The position numbers were made by a program, and so were the translations under genes. DNA of 37,609 bases from a virus. Location of the stretch: positions 1 through 37,609 of IMG/VR virus record IMGVR_UViG_3300047496_000347. One strand, given 5' to 3'. Shown here piece by piece: positions 30,867 to 36,833 of the stretch. The notes under the pieces are model-generated. The model did not search any database. It saw only the letters and a program-made list of their open reading frames with translations, and was not told the origin of the DNA. How positions within the stretch are numbered: the stretch's first letter is position 1; each line of letters opens with the position of its first letter.

Positions 30867-30868
30867 AT

Positions 30869-31153
30869 TTAATCCTTATTGTTTTGCACTTTATTAGCTA
30901 ATTTTCTTATAAATTCCATAGCTTCTTCTTCAGTTTTCATGGACGGTCCAATTTCAAAATTACTAGAACCAATTGTTACACTAGGCCAATGATAACCACA
31001 AAAAGAGCTAACATAAAACCCTTTAGCTATAGATAGATTAAATATTTTACCATCATATTCATAGAAATATGGAGTTTGTAAAGCCGAATTGCCATCGTGA
31101 TTTATTGTAGTGGTTGTTAGGAGCATAATAGCTGCGGGTATAACAAAAAACAT
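30869..31153 (-). CDS. secreted or membrane-anchored protein (94 aa)
   Basis: MFFVIPAAIMLLTTTTINHD is a probable signal peptide or N-terminal anchor. The rest has beta-rich segments (FYEYDGKIFNLSIAKGFYVS) and ends in a helix with TEEEAMEFIRKLANKV. This EEA..FIRKL ending resembles that of the 33819 protein (REEAESFYNGI). AAGGA lies close upstream. Function unknown. Confidence 0.6.
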   Translation of the reverse strand: MFFVIPAAIMLLTTTTINHDGNSALQTPYFYEYDGKIFNLSIAKGFYVSSFCGYHWPSVTIGSSNFEIGPSMKTEEEAMEFIRKLANKVQNNKD

Positions 31154-31163
31154 TGTTTTATCC

Positions 31164-31253
31164 TTATTTAAGTAAAATCAAACATGTAGGAATCAATGAA
31201 CAAACTATGGTCAATATAAGAAATATTAATTTAATTAGATCTCCTTTCTTCAT
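31164..31253 (-). CDS. tiny one-TM peptide (29 aa)
   Basis: MKKGDLIKLIFLILTIVCSL then IPTCLILLK: a basic N-terminus and one hydrophobic helix with two Cys. AAGGA is 8 bp upstream, inside the end of the preceding gene. Positional regularity in the operon supports it; small size limits certainty. Confidence 0.45.
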   Translation of the reverse strand: MKKGDLIKLIFLILTIVCSLIPTCLILLK

Positions 31254-31254
31254 A

Positions 31255-31437
31255 TCATTCATCCTTCTCTAACATATCTATGTCGCTCAATATTTCATTA
31301 AACATATCAATAAAAGCTAATTTCTTTAGGTCCGCGGGGTCACCTCTAGTCAAATAAAATTTTCTCACAAGCGCAAGTTTTAAATATAGCTCTTCTTCTA
31401 ATGAACAATCAGTATAGCGATTCTTCTTTTTTTTCAC
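31255..31437 (-). CDS. hypothetical protein (60 aa), GTG start
   Basis: Acidic C-terminus and helical middle (CSLEEELYLKLALVRKFYLT...DMFNEILSDIDMLEKDE). The GTG at 31437 is chosen because AAGGA is 7 bp upstream. Any longer in-frame version would begin inside the tRNA-like gene, which is implausible. Function unknown. Confidence 0.55.
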   Translation of the reverse strand: MKKKKNRYTDCSLEEELYLKLALVRKFYLTRGDPADLKKLAFIDMFNEILSDIDMLEKDE

Positions 31438-31457
31438 AATGCATTCCTTGAAATTAA

Positions 31458-31529
31458 TGCCATGTAAAGGATTCGAACCCACATCCTCTGTTTAATCGAC
31501 AGATGCTCTACCAATTGAGCTAACATGGC
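31458..31529 (-). tRNA. tRNA-like gene, Asn-like with unusual anticodon loop
   Basis: 72 nt fold as a cloverleaf. Acceptor GCCATGT/ACATGGC is perfect (7 bp), D stem GCTC/GAGC perfect with GG in the loop, anticodon stem TCTGT/ACAGA perfect (5 bp), T loop TTCGAAT canonical. Two departures: the anticodon loop is CGATTAA, so position 33 is G rather than the near-universal U, and the putative anticodon would be ATT. The T stem is also weak (GTGGG/CCTTT, one mismatch and two G-T pairs). CCA is not encoded. It could be a decayed tRNA, a tRNA-derived RNA, or a true tRNA with odd decoding. Confidence 0.7.
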
Positions 31530-31563
31530 AAAAAAAGGGGGCTACGCGTTTTAAGCGTGCCCC
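31530..31563 (-). terminator. intrinsic terminator (minus strand) abutting the tRNA-like gene
   Basis: GGGG-C/G-CCCC stem (31538-31542 with 31559-31563) continued by ACGC/GCGT around a T bulge. On the minus strand it is followed by C and seven T (31536-31530), the last T touching the first base of the tRNA-like gene. It ends the operon that comes from 35.3 kb. Confidence 0.75.
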
Positions 31564-31597
31564 AACCCGCACTTCCTAAACACGGTAAATGCGGAAA

Positions 31598-31801
31598 TTA
31601 GTTTGGTGGCCCCGGTATTTCTAGCCAATGTGTAACGTCTAAAAGAAGATTTTCTTTTACATCTGGATTATCATAAAGAAAGAAATTTTTATGCTTATAA
31701 TATATAGCTTGAACTTTATGCATCCAACCTTTACGATTGGTAACTAAAACGCACATATCGTTTTCTGGTAATCTATCGTTTATGCTTATCCATTCACTCA
31801 T
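31598..31801 (-). CDS. DUF551 protein, copy 2 (67 aa)
   Basis: MSEWISINDRLPEN at the start and VTHWLEIPGPPN at the end are the conserved ends of DUF551 proteins, common in phages and prophages with no known function. Overlaps the end of the adjacent DUF551 gene and has GGAGAAG upstream. Last gene before the terminator. Confidence 0.8.
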   Translation of the reverse strand: MSEWISINDRLPENDMCVLVTNRKGWMHKVQAIYYKHKNFFLYDNPDVKENLLLDVTHWLEIPGPPN

Positions 31802-31976
31802 TAGGCTTCTCCGGTAGCGGCATCCAGTATGTGACCCTCAATGGATACCCGTAATCATCAATCCATTTCATGTTATCATGCAAGCTTCCTATGATCATTC
31901 CTTCGTTTTCTAGATAACATATTACCCCTTCAAACTCTTCTGGCAATTTATCCTCAACGCTTATCCATTCGCTCAT
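31794..31976 (-). CDS. DUF551 protein, copy 1 (60 aa)
   Basis: MSEWISVEDKLPEE start and VTYWMPLPEKP end mark it as DUF551, in tandem with a diverged second copy (31598-31801). The middle regions differ strongly, suggesting an old duplication. GAGG 5 bp before the ATG; ATGA overlap with the upstream gene. Confidence 0.8.
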   Translation of the reverse strand: MSEWISVEDKLPEEFEGVICYLENEGMIIGSLHDNMKWIDDYGYPLRVTYWMPLPEKPNE

Positions 31977-32188
31977 TTATGCCTCTTAACTAGCTCATAA
32001 AACATGTGATAAAGCTCATCTGTCCGTTTAGATTGCTCAGCCTGCATTGCAGTCAAATGACGTGTCCAGTCTCTAAGCTCAGCTTCAATATGTTTAAATT
32101 TACTATTTAACCAGCCAATAAAAAATGCTATCAATGTAATCGAAACACCCAAAATTCCGGTAATAGCTCCTATCGTTGACCATTCCAT
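31973..32188 (-). CDS. one-TM coiled-coil protein (71 aa)
   Basis: MEWSTIGAITGILGVSITLI: membrane helix (about 5-27), then an amphipathic coiled coil ending RTDELYHMFYELVKRH. This ending matches RRVDQLYMMFCDLLKEQ of the 35144 protein, making the two a second subfamily beside the DFHxRLC proteins. Overlaps the next gene by 4 bp. Confidence 0.7.
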   Translation of the reverse strand: MEWSTIGAITGILGVSITLIAFFIGWLNSKFKHIEAELRDWTRHLTAMQAEQSKRTDELYHMFYELVKRHK

Positions 32189-32190
32189 AT

Positions 32191-32469
32191 CTACTCCTTA
32201 TTCATTCCAAATTTTTCCAAAATCTTATTACATAAAACGACTTCTTTTTCGCCATTCTTAATATAGTCTTTCATTTTGTTTCGTAACTTCATACACATTG
32301 AACCTAGCTGAAGACATATGTCCGATATTAACTCTTCTATCTGTTTTTCCTCATCATTAGGTTTTTTCTTCTTCATGTATATTTGCAAGCAATCAACGAG
32401 CAATTGTTCACGAATCTTACCTATTTTTGTTTCAAACACAACTAAATAAGTCACATCTTCTTTATTCAT
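32191..32469 (-). CDS. hypothetical helical protein (92 aa)
   Basis: Lys-rich (KKKKPNDEEKQIEELISDI), predicted all-helical, no signal or metal motif. The ATG overlaps the stop of the next upstream gene by 4 bp. No family recognised. Cytoplasmic from composition. Confidence 0.6.
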   Translation of the reverse strand: MNKEDVTYLVVFETKIGKIREQLLVDCLQIYMKKKKPNDEEKQIEELISDICLQLGSMCMKLRNKMKDYIKNGEKEVVLCNKILEKFGMNKE

Positions 32470-32669
32470 TTCCGTTCCCCATCTTCTCGTTTATGCATAG
32501 CCTCTAAATTTCTATTATACATGTATGCATCCAGCCTATCTCTCAATGTGCGATCGCATTTACCCTTCGAACAAAAATACCCCATGGCATTTGCACCTTT
32601 TCCTTCAAGATAATTCATCTGTCTGTGCATCTGTTTATAACATTGGTTACATATATAACTTTCATTCAT
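32466..32669 (-). CDS. small zinc-finger-like protein (67 aa)
   Basis: MNESYICNQCYKQMHRQMNY has a CxxC at 7-10, and CSKGKC supplies a second Cys pair about 25 residues later, a treble-clef-like zinc site. Start at 32669 is chosen because GGAG lies 8 bp upstream; longer in-frame versions run into the previous gene. Overlaps the neighbouring gene by 8 bp. Possible nucleic-acid or protein-binding accessory protein. Confidence 0.6.
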   Translation of the reverse strand: MNESYICNQCYKQMHRQMNYLEGKGANAMGYFCSKGKCDRTLRDRLDAYMYNRNLEAMHKREDGERK

Positions 32670-32880
32670 ATTCTTTCTCCATATCAGGGAAAAAATAAGC
32701 CTTCTTATTCGAAAGTGTGCATAAAACTCCTTCCTTCCCCTCATGAATATATCGCTGCGATTTACCGCGCAAGAGAATAGATATATAATCACGCATCTTT
32801 GGAAGCAGCTTTCTTCGCCATTTAGGCTTGCATCTACAATCTAGCGCATGCTCAAAACAATAATCGCACTCACCGCTCAC
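32662..32880 (-). CDS. hypothetical Cys-motif protein (72 aa), GTG start
   Basis: Starts SGECDYCFEHALDCRCKPKW, with a CxxC and a CxC that could form a metal site, followed by basic stretches (RRKLLPKMRDYISILLRGKS). GTG start overlaps the phosphoesterase stop (GTGA). Unrecognised; by Cys clusters it pairs with the neighbouring 32466 gene. Confidence 0.6.
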   Translation of the reverse strand: MSGECDYCFEHALDCRCKPKWRRKLLPKMRDYISILLRGKSQRYIHEGKEGVLCTLSNKKAYFFPDMEKEYE

Positions 32881-33506
32881 AAAATCACCCTTACAGCTTT
32901 GTTTATCGGGTCATAGCATTCATCCACATGGCTTGCATTGACATAAAGCGTTGGAGTCATATCAATTTGATGCCCACCCCACTCATGAATATGGCCAAAC
33001 ACATGCAGTTTTGGAGCTATCGCCGTGCTTCTATTACGCAATGATATAGAACCAGAAGAATGACCACTCTGCAATCCATCTAATATTCCATTCGGCGGGC
33101 AGTGAGTGATCAAAATATCAATATCATCGGGTATCAAAGCCCACTTCTTAGCAATCTCCTCTTCACTATCCACCGTAAAGGCTTTGCATTTAGGATTCAT
33201 CCCTTGAAATGTCTTAGTCCAGGGTGAGCCCCAAATCTTTAAACCTTCAAACTCAACTCCTGAATCACATAAATATGATATATCCTTAAGTTTAGAGTAA
33301 AAATTAACATTATTTTGTAAAAGATTGTCGTGATTGCCCGCTACAACTATTTTTCGCGTATACTTTTGCTCTGAAATCCATGATGCTATGTCATAATGCT
33401 CATTTAAACCATCTGCATCACTCAAATCACCCGCAACAATCAAAAGATCTCCGCCTTCAAGCTCCGGGGAGTAGCCATGTAAGTCCGAAATACAATCAAT
33501 TATCAT
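32877..33506 (-). CDS. calcineurin-like metallophosphoesterase (209 aa)
   Basis: Motifs in order: SDLHG (D8, H10), VAGDLSD (D27), VAGNHDNL (N58, H59), LITHCPPNG and FGHIHEWGG, the five metal-binding blocks of the calcineurin-like superfamily, closest to MPPED-type proteins. It would hydrolyse phosphodiester bonds; substrate unknown (nucleotide signals and RNA ends are possible). The start at ATG 33506 overlaps the preceding gene's end by 11 bp; an upstream TTG has no ribosome-binding site. An accessory enzyme in an otherwise small-protein operon, possibly against a cyclic-nucleotide defence, which is inference only. Confidence 0.85.
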   Translation of the reverse strand: MIIDCISDLHGYSPELEGGDLLIVAGDLSDADGLNEHYDIASWISEQKYTRKIVVAGNHDNLLQNNVNFYSKLKDISYLCDSGVEFEGLKIWGSPWTKTFQGMNPKCKAFTVDSEEEIAKKWALIPDDIDILITHCPPNGILDGLQSGHSSGSISLRNRSTAIAPKLHVFGHIHEWGGHQIDMTPTLYVNASHVDECYDPINKAVRVIL

Positions 33507-33819
33507 CTTTTTTACCAAGTTCAATTAGTTCATTTACCTTATCATATATTGCACATGGAAATTTATGGTTTTGTCTAGCTACAGATACATTCAAACATAC
33601 ACAATTCAAAGAACGATACCATATAGCCTCTGAACAACAACATTGCTTCAATGCAATAATAAGCATATGCGTTGCAACTGATAAGCAATCCATTGTCCCT
33701 TCATCGTCCGGTTTAAGGGAATGAGCCCTATTCAACATTTCACGTATAAAAAAAAGAAATTCCTCTTCGAAATACTCTTGATTATCTCTCACCGCAGCTA
33801 AAAATTTATCTTCTTTCAT
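33496..33819 (-). CDS. hypothetical helical protein (107 aa)
   Basis: Helical; the core SLKPDDEGTMDCLSVATHML with a later CCCSE and VCLNVSVARQ recalls, in rhythm, the 34317 and 34849 proteins (Asp-rich turn, hydrophobic helix, short linker, helix), but identity is too low to call paralogy. TAATG junction with the upstream gene. Unknown function. Confidence 0.6.
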   Translation of the reverse strand: MKEDKFLAAVRDNQEYFEEEFLFFIREMLNRAHSLKPDDEGTMDCLSVATHMLIIALKQCCCSEAIWYRSLNCVCLNVSVARQNHKFPCAIYDKVNELIELGKKDDN

Positions 33820-34022
33820 TACAAATTCCCTATTCCATTGTAAAAACTCTCCGCTTCTTCTCGTGTCGGAAAACGATGAGTCGAATATTGTGTTTCAGAG
33901 AAATATAACTTAACTATATTATCCTCTAGAACCATATATGTGATAGCATGCACATTAATTAAAAACTTCTCTCCGTTCTTACTTTGTGTTGGATACCACT
34001 TCATTTTATTGTCAATCTTCAT
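33819..34022 (-). CDS. small hypothetical protein (67 aa)
   Basis: Alpha/beta pattern with KFLINVHAITYMVLEDNIVK and a C-terminal TREEAESFYNGIG helix. A related REEA/EEEA..F helix occurs in the 30869 protein, so the two may share this domain. Overlaps the next gene by 4 bp. Unknown function. Confidence 0.6.
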   Translation of the reverse strand: MKIDNKMKWYPTQSKNGEKFLINVHAITYMVLEDNIVKLYFSETQYSTHRFPTREEAESFYNGIGNL

Positions 34023-34312
34023 TTCTCATCCATGTTATGTATGACAAATTGCTTATAGCGATTGCATTTACTTTCAACAAATTCCATTAATTTATCCTTG
34101 TCGGACATTTGTATAGAAAAATAACTTAGCAAATGAATAAAAATATCTATAACTATTTCACATAAAATAACATTAGTTTCAACATATTTTAAATCGTATT
34201 TAATCAATTCTTCTAATACTTCTTTATGCAAATCAAAGAAAAGCTTTTCATGTCTTTCCATCAATGTGTTGTGCACTTCTTTCATTATTTTATACATTTC
34301 TTCTTCGTTCAT
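34019..34312 (-). CDS. hypothetical helical protein (97 aa)
   Basis: Glu/Lys-rich helical protein (MKEVHNTLMERHEKLFFDLH...) with a hydrophobic central helix (NVILCEIVIDIFIHLLSYF). Start 34312 has AAGGA 7 bp upstream; an in-frame ATG 15 bp earlier overlaps that site and is less likely. Resembles the 34317/34849 pair in layout only. Confidence 0.6.
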   Translation of the reverse strand: MNEEEMYKIMKEVHNTLMERHEKLFFDLHKEVLEELIKYDLKYVETNVILCEIVIDIFIHLLSYFSIQMSDKDKLMEFVESKCNRYKQFVIHNMDEK

Positions 34313-34316
34313 TTCT

Positions 34317-34622
34317 TTATCCTTCATCCTTTAATGCATTTCTTAGCTTCATATATTCAAGAAATTGCTCAGTAAATTCATTCAGAAGCAATTCTATATC
34401 CTCTATTCCCATGTTATAGCCTTGAGCCAATGTATCAAATTGCTTTCCAATCAGAGACAACCAACACCCAATATGAATTATTTCGGCATCGGTTTGATTG
34501 AATTTTCTATCAGCAATTTCATTTAACAAAAGTTCATTAATAGCTGAGCTATGTTGAACAATCATCTCTGAGTCTTCTTTTAGGATTTCAAGAACCGCTT
34601 TAGACCAGATTTGTTTGTTCAA
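34317..34622 (-). CDS. hypothetical protein, paralogue of 34849-35142 (101 aa)
   Basis: EILKEDSEMIV near the start, an IIHIGCWLSLIGKQFDTLA centre, then GIEDIELLLNEFTEQFLEYM. These align with EILAKNSKIIV, CFTLLGMQFERTF and TDIEHLEIILEGFFKQI of the 34849 protein in the same order and spacing. A duplicated gene pair separated by a membrane-protein gene. Helical, cytoplasmic, function unknown. Confidence 0.65.
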   Translation of the reverse strand: MNKQIWSKAVLEILKEDSEMIVQHSSAINELLLNEIADRKFNQTDAEIIHIGCWLSLIGKQFDTLAQGYNMGIEDIELLLNEFTEQFLEYMKLRNALKDEG

Positions 34623-34625
34623 AAT

Positions 34626-34847
34626 CTATCTCTTCCGCTCTTTATCATATTCATGAAGCATCTCGTTTGCTCGGCGTTTATTTTCTCTTTCAAGGATTCG
34701 AGCTACGATAACGCTTGGCAATAGCTTAAAGGCTTCCGCCATATTATTATCCAGATCTTTGATATCTCTTCTGATATATTTGATTTGTGCTACAACATAG
34801 CCGGCAATTGCCCCAATAATTGAAAAGCAAATAAGACCCCAATCCAT
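34626..34847 (-). CDS. one-TM protein with basic coiled coil (73 aa)
   Basis: MDWGLICFSIIGAIAGYVVA forms a membrane helix (about 4-22), then charged helices (RRDIKDLDNNMAEAFKLL, ARILERENKRRANEML) and a KER-rich end. The same topology as the MEW-starting proteins, without their C-terminal signature. It sits between the two members of the 34317/34849 paralogue pair. Confidence 0.7.
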   Translation of the reverse strand: MDWGLICFSIIGAIAGYVVAQIKYIRRDIKDLDNNMAEAFKLLPSVIVARILERENKRRANEMLHEYDKERKR

Positions 34848-34848
34848 G

Positions 34849-35142
34849 CTATTCTCGTGCCTTCATTTTTATATTTTCAATAATTTGTTTAAAAAATCCT
34901 TCGAGTATAATTTCTAGATGCTCAATATCTGTTCCCGCGTATTTAAATGTTCTTTCGAATTGCATTCCAAGCAATGTAAAGCAACAATCATTGTATATAA
35001 CCCACCTATCATCTATTCCGAGATCTATTTTCCATACTTCATCCTTAATCGAATTATCGATTCTATTTAAACATTCAACGATAATTTTGGAGTTCTTGGC
35101 GAGGATTTCATCAATTAATTCCCCTCGTGTTTCCATATCCAT
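34849..35142 (-). CDS. hypothetical protein, paralogue of 34317-34622 (97 aa)
   Basis: Central LGIDDRWVIYNDCCFTLLGM and a helical C-terminus TDIEHLEIILEGFFKQIIEN. It pairs with the 34317 gene (see there). GAGG precedes the ATG at 8 bp and its ATG is 1 bp after the upstream gene's stop. No domain recognised. Confidence 0.65.
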   Translation of the reverse strand: MDMETRGELIDEILAKNSKIIVECLNRIDNSIKDEVWKIDLGIDDRWVIYNDCCFTLLGMQFERTFKYAGTDIEHLEIILEGFFKQIIENIKMKARE

Positions 35143-35143
35143 A

Positions 35144-35320
35144 TTATTTCCTCTGCTCCTTGAGTAGGTCGCAGAACATCATATAGAGCTGGTCTACACG
35201 CCTGTTTGTGTCTTTATTAGTCTCTCGAATCTCTTTGATCTCATTATCGACACGTGCCGCGTGCCACAATGTAAAGCCGCCAAGCACGCCAATGATGGTT
35301 AAAACTTGAATCCATTCCAT
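35144..35320 (-). CDS. one-TM coiled-coil protein (58 aa), first gene of the accessory operon
   Basis: MEWIQVLTIIGVLGGFTLWH gives a membrane helix (about 4-20), followed by a charged coiled coil (DNEIKEIRETNKDTNRRVDQ) and LYMMFCDLLKEQRK, which matches the end of the 31973 protein. GAGG lies 7 bp before the ATG. A promoter candidate is just upstream (35345-35373). Confidence 0.7.
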   Translation of the reverse strand: MEWIQVLTIIGVLGGFTLWHAARVDNEIKEIRETNKDTNRRVDQLYMMFCDLLKEQRK

Positions 35321-35344
35321 ACAAATACCTCGTTGTTTCGTGTA

Positions 35345-35373
35345 ATTAAATCAGATAGATAAATAGCATGCAA
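35345..35373 (-). promoter_or_regulatory. promoter candidate for the accessory operon
   Basis: On the minus strand TTGCAT (complement of 35368-35373), 17 bp, TTTAAT (complement of 35345-35350). It shares the TTGC(A/G)T -35 box with the promoters at 2700, 2732 and 35984. It would drive the leftward series from 35320 to the terminator at 31530. Confidence 0.45.
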
Positions 35374-35388
35374 GAAAAATAATTGCCC

Positions 35389-35790
35389 TTAAGAGGGGTC
35401 TTGAACGGCTTGTTCAAGCATCTGCTGAAATGGCTTTGAATTTAGATTGATCTGGATATTTTGGTTCTGACCCTGCTTGTCATTCCATCCAGAGAGGCTT
35501 TTCAGCGTGAACAGGGTAGCTACAACGTCTCGCTTCTGCAAAAGATCTTCAATCGACTGGTAGGATAGCTCACGAAGCCTTTCGTTCTCATGAATACGCC
35601 TCTTATCGTTCTCAATACGAGCAAGACGGAGTACTTCTTCAAGCTCAGGATATTTCTTGAGGCTCTCATAGACTGTATCTTTATGACATCCAAGCTTCTC
35701 TGCTGCATGTGCAATGATCCCACGACACTCTTTCAACGCTTCGGATATATCGTTTTTAGTTAATGCTAATGGTACGCCTTGAATTCCCAA
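35389..35790 (-). CDS. terminase small subunit-like DNA-binding protein (133 aa), TTG start
   Basis: N-terminal helix-turn-helix, ISEALKECRGIIAHAAEKLG then CHKDTVYESLKKYPELEEVL (about 14-55), matches the DNA-recognition domain of many phage small terminase subunits. A helical oligomerisation part (ENDKRRIHENERLRELSYQS) and the typical DVVATLFTLKSLSGWND segment follow. No in-frame ATG fits; TTG at 35790 has GAGAGG 6 bp upstream. It is on the opposite strand and far from terL. A transcription regulator with the same HTH is possible. Confidence 0.65.
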   Translation of the reverse strand: MGIQGVPLALTKNDISEALKECRGIIAHAAEKLGCHKDTVYESLKKYPELEEVLRLARIENDKRRIHENERLRELSYQSIEDLLQKRDVVATLFTLKSLSGWNDKQGQNQNIQINLNSKPFQQMLEQAVQDPS

Positions 35791-35849
35791 ACAAACCTCT
35801 CGTATAATCGTTTAAAATAATATCTACAACACAACGAAATTTAAGGCAA

Positions 35850-35880
35850 GAAAAAGCCCGCACTTTGCTAATACGGGCTA
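35850..35880 (-). terminator. intrinsic terminator (minus strand) upstream of terS
   Basis: AGCCCG/CGGGCT (35855-35860 with 35874-35879) and a 13-nt loop; on the minus strand five T follow. It sits upstream of the TerS-like gene and would stop leftward transcripts arriving from 37 kb, so TerS must have its own promoter within 35791-35850. The plus strand lacks a T-run. Confidence 0.6.
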
Positions 35881-35983
35881 GTCTTATCAACCCAGATATC
35901 AATGAGACTGTGGTGAATATATGATAAATAAGGATTTTAGGCAATATCAAGTTTCTTTTTGTAAAATTTAAGAAAGGTTGTGT

Positions 35984-36012
35984 TTGCGTTAAATTTGCTA
36001 ATTTGCTATATT
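35984..36012 (+). promoter_or_regulatory. promoter candidate for the 36055-36833 genes
   Basis: TTGCGT (35984-35989), 17 bp, TATATT (36007-36012), in the AT-rich gap before the first plus-strand gene. Same -35 box as in the other early promoters. Confidence 0.5.
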
Positions 36013-36054
36013 TATATAAAAGCAGCAAAAAGCTGAATAACAAAAAGGAAGAAT

Positions 36055-36246
36055 ATGGATGAAGAATTAATCAAAAACACTATAAATTATTTTAATGATG
36101 CTGTTAAGGAAACTTTCGATGGTTTAATGAATGCTGGGTATTCTCGTGATGAGGCGTGGGCTTTCATAAATGAGTTTGTTTTGCCTTATGAAAAAATAAA
36201 TGAAAATTATATAGAATATCTGAAACGTAATAAACCATCCTGTTAA
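36055..36246 (+). CDS. hypothetical acidic helical protein (63 aa)
   Basis: Acidic, helical (NTINYFNDAVKETFDGLMNA, EAWAFINEFVLPYEKINENY), no recognised domain. Strong AAGGAAG site 5 bp before the ATG, in a leader that recurs before the mini-ORF at 36429 (ACAAAAAGGAAGAATATG). First of a set of small rightward genes with a nearby RHH regulator, a layout typical of early host-interaction genes or anti-defence genes; function inferred only. Confidence 0.65.
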   Translation: MDEELIKNTINYFNDAVKETFDGLMNAGYSRDEAWAFINEFVLPYEKINENYIEYLKRNKPSC

Positions 36247-36269
36247 GAAGACTTATTTTAGGAGAAAAT

Positions 36270-36404
36270 ATGAACGATAAAGAAGCAGAAGAATTTATTA
36301 AATTTGTGCATGAATTGTGTGCATCAACAGAAGAAAAGATTAGCCTTTTGGTTGAGCATGTTGGAGTACAGTTTGACGAAGCGTTAGATATGTTGGGTTA
36401 TTAA
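36270..36404 (+). CDS. small acidic protein (44 aa)
   Basis: NDKEAEEFIKFVHELCASTE followed by KISLLVEHVGVQFDEALDML: two amphipathic helices with several acidic residues. AGGAG is 5 bp upstream. Not recognised. The RDEAWAFINE and FDEALDML segments of this and the preceding protein are similar in rhythm, so an ancient duplication is possible. Confidence 0.6.
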   Translation: MNDKEAEEFIKFVHELCASTEEKISLLVEHVGVQFDEALDMLGY

Positions 36405-36428
36405 ATTATATAAACAAAAAGGAAGAAT

Positions 36429-36449
36429 ATGAAGAAGGAGTTGGGTTAA
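36429..36449 (+). promoter_or_regulatory. six-codon leader ORF (MKKELG) ahead of the 36451 gene
   Basis: Good AAGGAAG site, ATG, six codons and TAA; the stop is one base before the next start. The next gene's ribosome-binding site (GAAGGAG) lies inside it, so translating the leader affects initiation on the gene. Its leader duplicates the one before the 36055 gene, so it may be the remnant of a duplicated gene start. Confidence 0.45.
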
Positions 36450-36450
36450 T

Positions 36451-36687
36451 ATGAGCTGTCACGATAATGAATTATTTATTAAGAATACGAGAGAGGAGTT
36501 TGCAAAGGAATTTGCAATCTTGGATGATGTTAGTTTATGTGCTGAAGATAAACCACAATTATTGATAAAATTATTAGGAAACATAGATTCATTACATGAG
36601 GATATTGTTAATGTATTGGGTTTTGAGAATAGGTGGGAAGAGCTTTACGCGATAGCAACATTAGTTTTTAAGGAATATAAAATATGA
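36451..36687 (+). CDS. hypothetical acidic protein (78 aa)
   Basis: Helical and acidic (EEFAKEFAILDDVSLCAEDK, LLIKLLGNIDSLHEDIVNVL) with an ending WEELYAIATLVFKEYKI. No domain recognised. ATGA overlap couples it to the RHH gene. Together they could be a toxin-antitoxin-like pair, but no toxin motif is visible. Confidence 0.65.
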   Translation: MSCHDNELFIKNTREEFAKEFAILDDVSLCAEDKPQLLIKLLGNIDSLHEDIVNVLGFENRWEELYAIATLVFKEYKI

Positions 36688-36833
36688 ATAAAGAGAAGCA
36701 AAAATCATTATTTTTCAGAGTGGATGAGGCATTGTATAAGCGCCTCAAAATTCTTGCTATTAACAAGCTGGTGACTGTTAATACATTGATGAAGGAGATT
36801 ATTGATGAATATTTTAAGCGGACTGATCGTTGA
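36684..36833 (+). CDS. ribbon-helix-helix (Arc/CopG-type) regulator (49 aa)
   Basis: KSLFFRVDEALYKRLKILAI forms the strand and first helix, with a loop and TVNTLMKEIIDEYFKR as second helix: the classic minimal RHH DNA-binding fold. Such proteins act as dimers on palindromic operators and might read the GTAAAG/CTTTAC palindromes of this genome (inference). Its end overlaps the end of the convergent RusA-like gene by 20 bp. Confidence 0.75.
   Translation: MNKEKQKSLFFRVDEALYKRLKILAINKLVTVNTLMKEIIDEYFKRTDR

Noticed and set aside
31437-31482. Longer N-terminus of the 31255 gene starting in the tRNA-like gene
   Set aside because: It would begin in the T arm; the GTG at 31437 with AAGGA upstream explains the gene.
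31458-31529. attP site based on the tRNA-like gene
   Set aside because: No integrase gene is present and the tRNA is complete rather than a 3' fragment.
33380-33724. 114-codon plus-strand frame over the phosphoesterase start
   Set aside because: Antisense to two coupled minus-strand genes with clear motifs; no start signal.
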